DNA of 64,000 nt. It comes from an uncultured delta proteobacterium (GTDB taxonomy: Bacteria > Desulfobacterota > Desulfobulbia > Desulfobulbales > Desulfocapsaceae). A program made the position numbers and the translations under genes. Position 1 is the stretch's first letter, and each line of letters starts with the position of its first letter. The stretch is from assembly GCA_903901335.1 (NCBI GenBank), contig CAIUQR010000138.1, forward strand, positions 18,179-82,178, in the 5' to 3' direction. Positions 44,625-53,492 of the stretch are shown in pieces. The notes under the pieces were generated by a model that saw nothing but the letters and a program-made list of their open reading frames with translations, was not told the DNA's origin and did no database searches.

Positions 44625-47474
44625 TCATCTTTTTCTATCAACATCAAGTACCTGCTTTAAAAAACGACCTGTATAGGAGGATGGCTTGCCCGTTATCTGC
44701 TCAGGCGTTCCATTGGCTACTATCATTCCGCCTTCTTCTCCGCCTTCCGGACCTATATCGATAATCCAATCGGCAGTTTTTATGACATCAAGATTATGTT
44801 CTATCACGATTACGCTATTGCCGGTATCTACTAATCTATTCAGGACATGCAAAAGATGCTGGATATCTGCCGGATGCAGTCCGGTTGTTGGTTCGTCAAG
44901 AATATAGAGTGTTTTGCCATTGCTCCGCACGGAGAGTTCCTTTGCCAATTTGACCCGTTGCGCCTCTCCACCGGAAAGGGTTACTGATGATTGTCCAAGC
45001 GTAATATAGCCGAGCCCGACGTCAAAAAGTGTCTGCAGACGATTTTTGACAGGGGAAATATGGGTGAAAAACCCTAATGCCTCCTCAACAGTCATGGATA
45101 ACACCTCATGGATGTTTTTCCCACGGTAGCGTACATCAAGGGTTTCCTGGTTGTATCTCTTCCCTTGGCATGTATCACAGCCGACGTAAATATCAGGTAA
45201 AAAATGCATTGCTATCTTTAGAAGCCCATCGCCTTCACAGGCCTCGCATCTTCCACCCTTTATATTGAAACTAAATCTGCCGGCCTTATACCCTCGCGTT
45301 CTTGATTCCGGCAGCCTGGCAAATAATTCACGGATAGGAGTGAAGAGCCCGGTGTAGGTGGCAGGGTTTGACCTGGGAGTCCTGCCGATCGGACTTTGAT
45401 CGATATCCACGATCTTATCTAACGACTTAAGCCCTGAAATGGTTGCTCCCTTCAGCACAAAACTTGGCGATCTGCTCCGTAATCCTTCTTTGACCAACGG
45501 GAAAAGTGTTTCGATAACAAGGGAGCTTTTTCCTGAACCGGACACCCCGGTAACAGCAGTCATAACTCCCAGATGAAATGAGACATCAATGTTTTTTAAA
45601 TTATTGACCGAGGCATTCCTGATGATCAGGTTGAACTCAGATCCCTTCCGGATTTTTCTTCTCGTCTCCGGCACCCGAATCGTTTTTCGACCTGAGAGAT
45701 ATGCCCCGGTAAGAGAAGTGTCACTTGTAAGCAGACCTGATACGGTCCCGTTATAAACTACCTCCCCACCATGCACACCGGCCCCTGGGCCCATATCGAG
45801 AACGTGGTCGGAAGCGAGGATCGTATCGGTATCATGTTCGACTACGATTACACTGTTACCGAGATCCCGCAGCTCAAGAAGCGTATTTATCAATTTCTGA
45901 TTATCGCGTTGATGGAGCCCGATACTTGGCTCATCGAGGATATATAATACACCGGCAAGCCTCGACCCGATCTGGGATGCCAATCGAATGCGTTGCGCCT
46001 CTCCACCCGAGAGTGTACCGGCCCGCCGTTCCAGAGACAGATATCCAAGGCCAACATCCGCAAGAAAGGAAAGTCGATCGACAATCTCCTTCAGGATTGG
46101 CTCTCCAATCCTGCGCTCCCTTCCTGAAAAAGGCAGAAGAGGCAGGGCCTCAAGTAACTTTTCTATGGAAAGACAGGTCAGACCATAGATGGACCATTCT
46201 CCAATCCGTACTGCCAAAGCCTCGTCTTTAAGTCTGGCGCCTTTACATGCAGAACAGACCTGCTCAGCCATATATTTTCCCAACTCATCCCTGATCATCC
46301 CGGACTGGGTCTCATGAAACCGGCGATCGAGTTGCGGAATAACTCCTTCATATGTCCTCTCCGAGGTCATAACCCTTCGGCCTTTCTGATACAAGAAATG
46401 AATCTCCTCATTTCCTGAACCATATACGATCACCTTCTGATGTTTTGAGGAGAGATCCTTAAACGGTGTCTGCAATGAAAATTTATAGTGATCAGCAACA
46501 GCTGCCAGCATCTGACCAGTATAGGTTGATTCGTTCCGCCAGCCCCATGGAGCAATCGCTCCGTCAAGGATGCTTTTTGTATCATCGGGAACGACAAGGG
46601 TAGGATCAAAGAATTGGTTGACCCCAAGTCCACCACATTCGGCACAGGCTCCCTGCGGATTATTAAAGGAAAAGAGCTGGGTAGAGAGGACCGGCATGGA
46701 TATACCGCACTGATGGCAGGCTGCCAATTCACTATACAACAGCTCCTCTCCGTTATCAGGAAATACGGCAAGAAGGAATCCTTCCGTCAGCTTGACAGCG
46801 GTACTGACCGAGTCCGACAGACGTCTGCGGCTCGATGGCTTCAAAACAATTCGATCAACGACAACCTCAAGGGTATGCCGCTTGTTCTTTTCCAGCCCTT
46901 CGACCTCATCGGCATCCATGATAACCCCATCGACCCGGATACGGATAAACCCCTCTTTTTTAATCCGCGCCAGGATCTGCTCATGCCGTCCCTTCCTGTC
47001 CTTGACCAGAGGTGCCAGAAGAACAACCTTTGTTCCTTCGGGCCTGGCAAGCAGACCGTTCACCATGTCTTCAATGGATTGTGAACGTATCTCCTGTCCA
47101 CACGTCGGACAGTAAGGATGGCCGCATCTGGCGAATAATAAACGTAAATGGTCGTAGATCTCGGTCACCGTTCCAACGGTCGAACGAGGATTTTTGCTCG
47201 TTGTTTTCTGTTCAATGGAAACAGCAGGGGAAAGCCCCTCCAGGGAATCGACATCGGGCTTATCCATCTGGCCCAGGAACTGTCTGGCATAGGTGGAAAG
47301 TGACTCCACATATCGCCGTTGCCCTTCAGCATACAGTGTATCAAAGGCAAGGGTCGATTTGCCGGACCCCGACAGACCCGTGAAGACGACCAGACTGTTG
47401 CGGGGCAGGTCCACGTCGATATTCTTCAGATTATGCATCCTGGCCCCACGGATGCTGAGAATTTTTGGTTCCAT
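44625..47474 (-). CDS. uvrA: Excinuclease ABC subunit A
   Basis: A 949-residue damage-recognition ATPase of nucleotide excision repair. It contains two ABC modules: Walker A GLSGSGKSTLAF near the start and GVSGSGKSSLVIE in the second half. Zinc sites are seen in CPTCGQEI, CHQCGISM, CEACEGDGLL and CDTCQGKRY. The signatures LSGGEAQRIRLASQIG and LSGGEAQRVKLAKEL are both intact. The ATG at 47474 (MEPKILSIRG) is the family start. It is full length. Confidence 0.97.
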   Translation of the reverse strand: MEPKILSIRGARMHNLKNIDVDLPRNSLVVFTGLSGSGKSTLAFDTLYAEGQRRYVESLSTYARQFLGQMDKPDVDSLEGLSPAVSIEQKTTSKNPRSTVGTVTEIYDHLRLLFARCGHPYCPTCGQEIRSQSIEDMVNGLLARPEGTKVVLLAPLVKDRKGRHEQILARIKKEGFIRIRVDGVIMDADEVEGLEKNKRHTLEVVVDRIVLKPSSRRRLSDSVSTAVKLTEGFLLAVFPDNGEELLYSELAACHQCGISMPVLSTQLFSFNNPQGACAECGGLGVNQFFDPTLVVPDDTKSILDGAIAPWGWRNESTYTGQMLAAVADHYKFSLQTPFKDLSSKHQKVIVYGSGNEEIHFLYQKGRRVMTSERTYEGVIPQLDRRFHETQSGMIRDELGKYMAEQVCSACKGARLKDEALAVRIGEWSIYGLTCLSIEKLLEALPLLPFSGRERRIGEPILKEIVDRLSFLADVGLGYLSLERRAGTLSGGEAQRIRLASQIGSRLAGVLYILDEPSIGLHQRDNQKLINTLLELRDLGNSVIVVEHDTDTILASDHVLDMGPGAGVHGGEVVYNGTVSGLLTSDTSLTGAYLSGRKTIRVPETRRKIRKGSEFNLIIRNASVNNLKNIDVSFHLGVMTAVTGVSGSGKSSLVIETLFPLVKEGLRSRSPSFVLKGATISGLKSLDKIVDIDQSPIGRTPRSNPATYTGLFTPIRELFARLPESRTRGYKAGRFSFNIKGGRCEACEGDGLLKIAMHFLPDIYVGCDTCQGKRYNQETLDVRYRGKNIHEVLSMTVEEALGFFTHISPVKNRLQTLFDVGLGYITLGQSSVTLSGGEAQRVKLAKELSVRSNGKTLYILDEPTTGLHPADIQHLLHVLNRLVDTGNSVIVIEHNLDVIKTADWIIDIGPEGGEEGGMIVANGTPEQITGKPSSYTGRFLKQVLDVDRKR

Positions 47475-47508
47475 CCCTTGTAAACTCGCTATAACAACAG
47501 TAAAACGT

Positions 47509-47934
47509 TCACTTTTTAAACAAGTCGTTATGGTCAATTTTTATACAACGATCCATGATGACTGTAAGGCCAGCCTCTTCGGCCCGTGCCGCCGCCTGAT
47601 GATTCACTACCCCCAGCTGCATCCATATGATCTTGGCACCGATCGTAATTGCCTCTTCGACTATCGGTAAAACGTCTTCGGATCTTCTGAAAATATTGAC
47701 AATGTCAACCTGTGCGTTGATTTCGGTAAGGCTGGGGTAGCATGTTTTTCCGAGAATTTCGGTATGGCCCGGGTTCACCGGTATAATCGTATATCCGGCA
47801 TCGATAAGATATCGTCCTACCAGATTACTTGGCCTGTTTTCTTTCGGAGAGAGACCAACCACTGCAATTGAGACTGATTTTTCCAGTATTTTCTTGATTT
47901 CATGCATGGTGTTTATGTTGACAATTTCCTGCAT
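47509..47934 (-). CDS. CoA-binding domain protein (YccU-like)
   Basis: A 141-residue Rossmann-type CoA-binding protein. The motif VSIAVVGLSPKENRPSNLVG is followed by GYTIIPVNPGHTEILGKTCY, VDIVNIFRRSEDVLPIVEEA, AKIIWMQLGVVNHQAAARAE and IMDRCIKID, which match the CoA_binding_2 family. Its exact role is unknown. The ATG at 47934 has a GAGG site. It lies 34 bases before uvrA and may be co-transcribed. Confidence 0.9.
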   Translation of the reverse strand: MQEIVNINTMHEIKKILEKSVSIAVVGLSPKENRPSNLVGRYLIDAGYTIIPVNPGHTEILGKTCYPSLTEINAQVDIVNIFRRSEDVLPIVEEAITIGAKIIWMQLGVVNHQAAARAEEAGLTVIMDRCIKIDHNDLFKK

Positions 47935-48171
47935 AACAGCCTCATAGTATCATAAACCAACCATATTCATATACAGGAAGGAAGAGAAAAAGATTTACCC
48001 TGGGCTTGCGCTATGGTAGCTTAACGGAATATAATGATGGTCCGATGCATAATTGTCAAGCCGACATAATCAAACTCCTCCGCTATCCGAGGATATTCCA
48101 ACTATCCTGAGAAATCCATCACGAGCAGGAAAGCACGCAACAACTGTTTGCTCGAACAACAAGGAAATCCA

Positions 48172-49053
48172 ATGAATTTTCAAGATATAATTTTTGAGTT
48201 GAGCACATACTGGGCCAATCAAGGCTGTGTCATTCAACAACCCTACGACATGGAAGTGGGGGCTGGTACCTTTCATCCCGCCACCCTGCTCCGCTCTCTC
48301 GGCCCTGAACCCTGGCGAGCCGCCTATCCGCAACCGTCAAGACGTCCGACCGATGGCCGGTATGGTGATAATCCCAACCGTCTCCAGCACTACTACCAAT
48401 ATCAGGTGGTCCTCAAACCGTCACCTCTCGATGTACAGGAACTTTATCTCGAAAGCCTGAAACGTTTCGGACTCAACCTCCTGGAGCATGACATCCGGTT
48501 TGTCGAAGACGATTGGGAATCTCCAACCCTTGGTGCCTCCGGTCTGGGCTGGGAGGTGTGGCTTGACGGCATGGAAATTACCCAGTTCACCTACTTCCAG
48601 CAGGCAGGTTCCATTGATCTCCAGCCGACCACCGTCGAGATTACGTATGGTCTCGAACGTATCGCCATGTATTTACAAGGTGTGGAAAGTGTCTACGACA
48701 TAGCCTGGAACAATCAGGTCAGTTATGGAGAGATCTTCCACCAGGCTGAGGTCGAGTTTTCGACCTTCAATTTCGAGGAGGCCAATGTCGAAAAGCTCGT
48801 CCCCTTTTTTGAAATCTATGAGCAGGAGGCCTTGAAACTTGTCGATAAAAACCTGCTCCTGCCTGCCTATGACTACTGCCTGAAATGTTCCCATACCTTC
48901 AATCTCCTCGACGCCCGTAAGGCAATCAGTGTTGCCGAACGAACCCGTTATATTGGACGAATACGAAACATTGCCAGAAAAGTAGCTGAATGCTACGTCA
49001 TCCAAAGAGAACAAATGGGCTATCCTCTTTTAAAAGAACGAGGTAGTGTCTGA
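48172..49053 (+). CDS. glyQ: Glycyl-tRNA synthetase alpha subunit
   Basis: A 293-residue catalytic alpha chain of the alpha2beta2 glycyl-tRNA synthetase. The family sequence [20 protein letters not shown] is followed by [40 protein letters not shown] text, [26 protein letters not shown], and a final [19 protein letters not shown]. It is normal length and starts at ATG 48172 with an AAGGAAA site. The beta-subunit gene glyS does not follow; the next feature is selC on the other strand. Confidence 0.95.
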   Translation: MNFQDIIFELSTYWANQGCVIQQPYDMEVGAGTFHPATLLRSLGPEPWRAAYPQPSRRPTDGRYGDNPNRLQHYYQYQVVLKPSPLDVQELYLESLKRFGLNLLEHDIRFVEDDWESPTLGASGLGWEVWLDGMEITQFTYFQQAGSIDLQPTTVEITYGLERIAMYLQGVESVYDIAWNNQVSYGEIFHQAEVEFSTFNFEEANVEKLVPFFEIYEQEALKLVDKNLLLPAYDYCLKCSHTFNLLDARKAISVAERTRYIGRIRNIARKVAECYVIQREQMGYPLLKERGSV

Positions 49054-49072
49054 CATCAACGGAGGAAATACG

Positions 49073-49170
49073 TGGCGGAAGTGCATGGGAATCGAACCCA
49101 CCCAAGAGGCTATTAACCCCTCACACCGGATTTGAAGTCCGGGAGGGCCACCAGTGCCCTATCCACTTCC
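49073..49170 (-). tRNA. selC: tRNA-Sec (selC, anticodon TCA)
   Basis: The minus strand reads a 98-base tRNA with the long selenocysteine acceptor stem (GGAAGTGG...CCACTTCC-type). The anticodon arm CCGGACTTCAAATCCGG has TCA in the loop, and there is a very long variable arm (GTGAGGGGTTAATAGCCTC region). The T arm is GGGTTCGATTCCC-like, the discriminator is G and CCA is encoded. It decodes UGA as selenocysteine and supports the selenoprotein call at 9390-10709. Confidence 0.95.
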
Positions 49171-49200
49171 GAAAAAATGATGCATCAAAAACAGGCGCGT

Positions 49201-49229
49201 ATACTAATAGGTGTTGACCATGAAAACAA
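49201..49229 (-). promoter_or_regulatory. Candidate selC promoter
   Basis: The minus strand shows TTGTTT (49229-49224), 17 bases, then TAGTAT (49206-49201). It would start about 24 bases upstream of the mature tRNA 5' end. Confidence 0.4.
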
Positions 49230-49323
49230 CTCTTTATTATAATACACAGTTCGATTATTGAAAATGGGTCTGCCCTGTCGATAATATTCAACCACTCCGA
49301 ACTCTTTAAAATATAATTAAAAT

Positions 49324-49695
49324 ATGCAGTGTGAAAGATTAATAAAACTAGTAAAAACGTGGTATTTGAATGTCCGGGACGAAACCATGGCGCCTGCCCG
49401 CATGATTTCATTTATCGAGCAGCATGCTGCCAATTGCGTTGTCTGTCAAAAAGATCCGGATATTCACGACGAGGTCGCCAAGATAACCGAGATCGTCCTG
49501 CCGGAATCGAAGATACCAAAGGCCATTCGCTCCTCACAACTCGACGAAGACGATATTGATGATCTCGAGGATGTGGGTATCCTTGACGATGAGGAGGAGG
49601 ATGTGGGGGAGGAGGAGGACGAGGACCTTGATGAAGACCTCAGCGATGATGATCTCGATGACGAGAGCGACCTGCTGGATCCGGAGGATCTATAA
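49324..49695 (+). CDS. Small protein with highly acidic C-terminus
   Basis: A 123-residue protein. The first 70 residues are mixed and contain a CVVCQKDPDIHDEV pair of cysteines. The last 50 are almost all Asp, Glu and Leu (for example DEEEDVGEEEDEDLDEDLSD). The latter is likely disordered. I do not recognise a family. The start is uncertain: the ATG at 49324 has no clear ribosome site and an ATG at 49387 is an alternative. Confidence 0.55.
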   Translation: MQCERLIKLVKTWYLNVRDETMAPARMISFIEQHAANCVVCQKDPDIHDEVAKITEIVLPESKIPKAIRSSQLDEDDIDDLEDVGILDDEEEDVGEEEDEDLDEDLSDDDLDDESDLLDPEDL

Positions 49696-49821
49696 AATAG
49701 CGGTCCTGCTCTTGCCCCTGTAATCTTCCGGTCAATGTGCTCAGTGTGTCAGAATTATTACAGTTCAGACCTCCTTCAATGCAAACCTGAATTTCATTTC
49801 AATACATAACATGCTGTTATT

Positions 49822-50604
49822 TCATGTCTTCTTCCATCTATTCAACCTGGTCTCAATAAATTCAATGATCATCTGATGTTCTTCGGCTCCCTTTCCTTTG
49901 ACACGTATTGGTTCACCAAAGGCAAAATGGACATCTTTCGGCACATCGATTTTCCCAAAATCTTTTAAAAAATTCCCATTTCTCCAGGCCCTTGTGTCCA
50001 AGGCAAGCGGGATAATCGGGGCCTCGGCCTTTCTTGCGAGTTTTACACCTATTGAACTCATCTGTTCCGGGTCAAAGGAAACGGATCTCGTGGTCTGAGG
50101 AAAAACGACAACTGAAAGCCCTTCCCGGAGTCGTTTCTCCCCTTCTTCCATCACCGTTTTCAGATCCTGTCTGGGGTTGATACGTGTTACGGCAATCGGG
50201 TTGCGTGAACGCATGATGTGTTTGAAGATGGGATACGCAAGCAGGCTTTCCTTGACAATAAAGGTTATATTTTTGGCCGGGTTAATAATCGCAGGCAGAA
50301 CAACGGTTTCCATGATGCTCATATGATTACCGATTATCACGCAGGGGCCATCCAGCTTCTGCAGATGATCAATTCCGGTCACATGAAAGCATATGCCGAT
50401 TTTTTCCAGTTGCTTGAGCACATTGAAACTACTCAGGTACCATTCTGAATCGTCATAGAGTCCACGTTTGGCCTTCCTGCTCGCCTTGCACACAATTTCT
50501 ATGAACCTGCAATAAAAATTAACAGATGGTGCAAATCCGGCAATCAACGAAATTTTTTCAGGCGCAGTCACATAGTTCGCATTGGTATAATTGAGCTGTT
50601 TCAT
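49822..50604 (-). CDS. PlsC-like acyltransferase
   Basis: A 260-residue 1-acylglycerol-3-phosphate O-acyltransferase-like protein. The catalytic motif reads NHMSIMET (H-x4-E instead of the usual H-x4-D), and the second motif reads FPQTTRS rather than FPEGTRS. Other family parts are ITFIVKESLLAYPIFKHIMR and APIIPLALDTRAWRNG. The N-terminal about 80 residues are extra. It probably transfers acyl groups to a lipid at the inner membrane; substrate unknown. The ATG at 50604 precedes the family sequence. Confidence 0.8.
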   Translation of the reverse strand: MKQLNYTNANYVTAPEKISLIAGFAPSVNFYCRFIEIVCKASRKAKRGLYDDSEWYLSSFNVLKQLEKIGICFHVTGIDHLQKLDGPCVIIGNHMSIMETVVLPAIINPAKNITFIVKESLLAYPIFKHIMRSRNPIAVTRINPRQDLKTVMEEGEKRLREGLSVVVFPQTTRSVSFDPEQMSSIGVKLARKAEAPIIPLALDTRAWRNGNFLKDFGKIDVPKDVHFAFGEPIRVKGKGAEEHQMIIEFIETRLNRWKKT

Positions 50605-50982
50605 GGATCTTTCTCTTGGGCATTGATTTGATAAGAACCTGCTTCGGAGTTGCAAAATATACCCAATACGAGGAATTGTAAAGTAATGACTTTAACTTTC
50701 TTGCATAGTGTATTTGTCTGTAATTATATTTATTTATCGAATGAGTAGTTGTTCTAAGGTGGTTATGGAAATTCAGGGGCCGGGATTCAGAATCCAGAAG
50801 AGTTAATTTGTTTTAGATTTTCTCCTGAATTTTGACGACTGAAGATAATTTTCCGATAATGGCATATCGTCCGGGATCTTTTTACCCGTCAGCATGCCAT
50901 TATGGGATGTATTCGGATATTGAAAGATGGTATAAATAAAAAAGGCAGATATTGTTCCCTAACCTGAATGTACAGATGAACT
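50605..50982. other. Intergenic region with a 48-base inverted repeat
   Basis: About 380 bases between divergent genes. It contains ATAATGGCAT at 50856-50865 and its exact complement at 50894-50903, with a small inner CGGG/CCCG pair. This could be a structured leader or operator; no gene found. Confidence 0.4.
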
Positions 50983-51864
50983 ATGATTCCAGTATACCCG
51001 GCTGTAACTGACGTCACACTCGCACTCCGTCCCCTTTTGCATCCAAAATTTCAATCGCTTCCGGATGGCATCTCGGAATTCACCTTCGCCAACATCTATC
51101 TCTTTCGTAACACGCATAAGTATCTAGTTTCGCTACTTAATGATAATCTGATCGTGATTCTCGGGAAGGACGGCAACACGCCTTTTTTCATGCTTCCCTT
51201 CGGGATACCTGATAGAGCCACGCTGGATCTGTTGTTTCGAGATCATGGTGGGATGAAATGCGTGTCCTCGGGCCAGAAGACGATCTTTGAAAATCTCGGT
51301 TACACCGTGGTCGAGGACAGGGATAACTTCGATTATCTTTACCTCAGGCAGGATCTCTCAGAGCTTGGCGGCAGGAAATTTCACAAGAAGAGAAATCTGG
51401 TCAAGGCCTTTGTCGAGAACCATGACTACGAGGCCAAGCCCTTGCTTGACGAATATCTGGGAGATGCCCTGCAGATCCTGGAAGACTGGAAACAGGCGCA
51501 TGATTCTCCGGGGGATTATTCCGCTGCCCGTGAGGCCCTGGAAAAATCATGGGATTTACAGCTCTGCGGAGGGATCTACTATGTCGAGAGGCGCCCCGTG
51601 GCCTATACTCTTGGGGAAGAGCTGGCCAGGGGGACCAGTTTCGTCATCCATTTTGAAAAGGCCGTTCCGGGATATAAGGGGTTGTTTCAGTTTATCAACC
51701 AGACCTTTGCCTCTATTCTGCCCGAGATATATGCGACAATCAACCGGGAGCAGGACTTGGGGGATGATGGTCTCCGGCGGGCGAAACATAGTTATAAGCC
51801 ATCGGGATTTGTGGAAAAATACAGGATTTCCCCCTCGCTTGCAAGGGGCGGCACTGTTCCCTGA
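50983..51864 (+). CDS. DUF2156 (LPG-synthase C-terminal domain) protein
   Basis: A 293-residue soluble protein made of two GNAT-like halves, as in DUF2156. Seen are SEFTFANIYLFRNTHKYLVS, IVILGKDGNTPFFMLPFGIP, LSELGGRKFHKKRNLVKAFV, YVERRPVAYTLGEELARGTS and INREQDLGDDGLRRAKHSYK. The last is the usual signature (NREQDLG-GLR--K-SY-P). Relatives transfer aminoacyl groups, but this protein lacks the membrane part of MprF, so substrate is unknown. No strong ribosome site. Confidence 0.82.
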   Translation: MIPVYPAVTDVTLALRPLLHPKFQSLPDGISEFTFANIYLFRNTHKYLVSLLNDNLIVILGKDGNTPFFMLPFGIPDRATLDLLFRDHGGMKCVSSGQKTIFENLGYTVVEDRDNFDYLYLRQDLSELGGRKFHKKRNLVKAFVENHDYEAKPLLDEYLGDALQILEDWKQAHDSPGDYSAAREALEKSWDLQLCGGIYYVERRPVAYTLGEELARGTSFVIHFEKAVPGYKGLFQFINQTFASILPEIYATINREQDLGDDGLRRAKHSYKPSGFVEKYRISPSLARGGTVP

Positions 51865-51956
51865 AAGAAAGTATTTGAATTCTGTCCTATAAATAGAGTA
51901 GGCTTTAACCAGGCACTTCATCATGCAGCAGACTGGCAGCTCTTCTGGAGGGAAAA

Positions 51957-52745
51957 ATGAATTCGAAAACACTGTGGAACCCAAAATTGAAGGTCGGTTC
52001 CGATATTATTGATAATCAGCATAAGGTGCTGTTTGATCTAATTAAAGATCTGAACAATGCAATCAGAGCGGGAGCGAGCATGAGGATTTTAGACTCCCTG
52101 CTGAGTGTTCTACTTAATTACGCCTTTCAGCACTTCGAAATTGAGGAAGAATATTTTAAAAACCATGTCGATTTCACTAGGCATTGTCTGGAACATTATG
52201 AACTGCTAAAAAAGCTGAACTCATTTATTGTCGATTTCAGGAATAACAGGCATGGAGAAGACAAAACACCTTCATCCTTTCTTGAAGAGTGGTTGATCGG
52301 GCATATAGAGAAGTACGACAGGCCGTTTCTTGCTCATGATGCCGTCAGTCTCCATTTAATGAAAGAGTCGGATCGGATTGATGAATTTGAACCTGAAGCA
52401 ACGGACAGACGTCATCACAAACGGATACACCATCATGATGTGATCGATGGCGACATCAGCGTTTCCTGCTATAATGCCAGTCGTCTGAAAAGCGGGGAGG
52501 CAATTGTTGTCGATATGAGTCTTGGCGGACTGATGTTGAGTTCCCTCGACCATCACCAGATCGATGATCTGCTGGTTGTCAGCTGCAGCATCGGCGCCAA
52601 CTTCAAGATGAAGGAGAAGGTGCAGGTGAAAACGGTAAACGACAACATGTATGGTGTTGAATTTGTTTCTCCTTCTCCCGAGACCATTGATTTTTTCACC
52701 AAGCTGTACGGAGCTGTTCATTTAAGTCACGCCAAGCTGAGTTAA
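51957..52745 (+). CDS. Hemerythrin-PilZ fusion protein
   Basis: A 262-residue protein. Residues 1-140 form a bacteriohemerythrin (DIIDNQHKVLFDLIKDLN; HFEIEEEYF; HCLEHYELLKKL; HIEKYDRPF), with the His/Glu set for a di-iron oxygen-binding site. Residues about 158-250 form a PilZ-like domain (DRRHHKRIHHHDVIDGDISV; VVDMSLGGLMLSSL), with the basic RxxxR-type start and a D-x-S-x-G-G motif for cyclic di-GMP. It may link oxygen or redox sensing to c-di-GMP signalling. It has a GGAGG site and its own terminator. Confidence 0.88.
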   Translation: MNSKTLWNPKLKVGSDIIDNQHKVLFDLIKDLNNAIRAGASMRILDSLLSVLLNYAFQHFEIEEEYFKNHVDFTRHCLEHYELLKKLNSFIVDFRNNRHGEDKTPSSFLEEWLIGHIEKYDRPFLAHDAVSLHLMKESDRIDEFEPEATDRRHHKRIHHHDVIDGDISVSCYNASRLKSGEAIVVDMSLGGLMLSSLDHHQIDDLLVVSCSIGANFKMKEKVQVKTVNDNMYGVEFVSPSPETIDFFTKLYGAVHLSHAKLS

Positions 52746-52821
52746 GCCATTGAAAAGGGGGCTCCGTCGTTCAGAGTTCACCCTTTTCCTTCCGGTCTGC
52801 TATTACTATCCTGATTCCTCC

Positions 52822-52845
52822 CCTCGGTATTCTCCGAGGCTTTTT
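52822..52845 (+). terminator. Intrinsic terminator after the hemerythrin-PilZ gene
   Basis: CCTCGG pairs with CCGAGG around TATTCT, then CTTTTT. It lies 77 bases after the stop codon. Confidence 0.85.
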
Positions 52846-53432
52846 CAATTGAATTGTTTAAGCAGTATGTCGACAGATGCCTTGGACTTCCACGTCTCTT
52901 GGTTTGTCCATTTAGATTCAAAATGTTCTAATATGTTTCATGAGCGTTTCTTCGTTTGGAACAATGTCTTGGCGGTATTTCTGGGGTTGCTATGACTGCG
53001 GTCTGCAATTGTTCTCACGGTGCCGTTGTCGGAAGTGATGGGTGCAGAGCGCTTCTGAATAATCGAAACAGATACGTGAATATTCGAATGGATATTGCAA
53101 ATGTTTTTTGATTATAAATAGTTGCAATAGAGCCGATAGCGCCCCGTATTGCCCGTCTTTTTTACCACTTTTCGCATTAATGAATCTGCTGCGGATATAC
53201 GTCCCGAAATATTCCGATATGTTTTTAAATGGTTCAATATGGTTAATTTTTCAAAATCAGGCAAACTGGTTCGGGAGTTGCAACATACCCTGCCAGAGGC
53301 CTAAAGGCCGGGACAATCTTGGGGCGTGTCTGGTGTCTAAGCAGGAGCCGAATCTTCGCAGCCGTTCCGCTTCTAGAAAAGACACAGGAGGTTTTTGCAA
53401 AAAACACGGATTGTCAGTTGGGAGGAAGAATT
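52846..53432. other. Long gene-free leader region before the Cache-type kinase
   Basis: About 590 bases with no convincing gene. One plus-strand frame runs from 53108 to 53482 but its translation has no family-like composition. The last 150 bases have several short dyads, possibly a structured leader; no known riboswitch was recognised. Confidence 0.35.
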
Positions 53433-53492
53433 ATGTTATGTCGGTTTCATTGCCCGAGCACGAGAAACTTCATAATGGATAACGATGAATAA
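53433..53492 (+). CDS. Possible 19-codon leader peptide
   Basis: A strong GGAGGAAG site at 53421-53428 is followed by ATG 53433 and a 19-codon frame ([19 protein letters not shown]). The stop overlaps the start region of the kinase gene (ATGAATAA). The kinase ATG itself has only a weak site, so ribosomes may reach it by coupling. A second ATG at 53439 in another frame ends at 53482 and is an alternative. Confidence 0.4.
   Translation: MLCRFHCPSTRNFIMDNDE

Noticed and set aside
52846..53432. Riboswitch before the Cache kinase
   Set aside because: Short dyads are present but no c-di-GMP, cobalamin, TPP, SAM or Moco core could be matched.
53108..53482. Possible 124-residue protein upstream of the Cache kinase
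   Set aside because: No ribosome site, odd composition and no family resemblance; only its last codons overlap the leader-peptide region.
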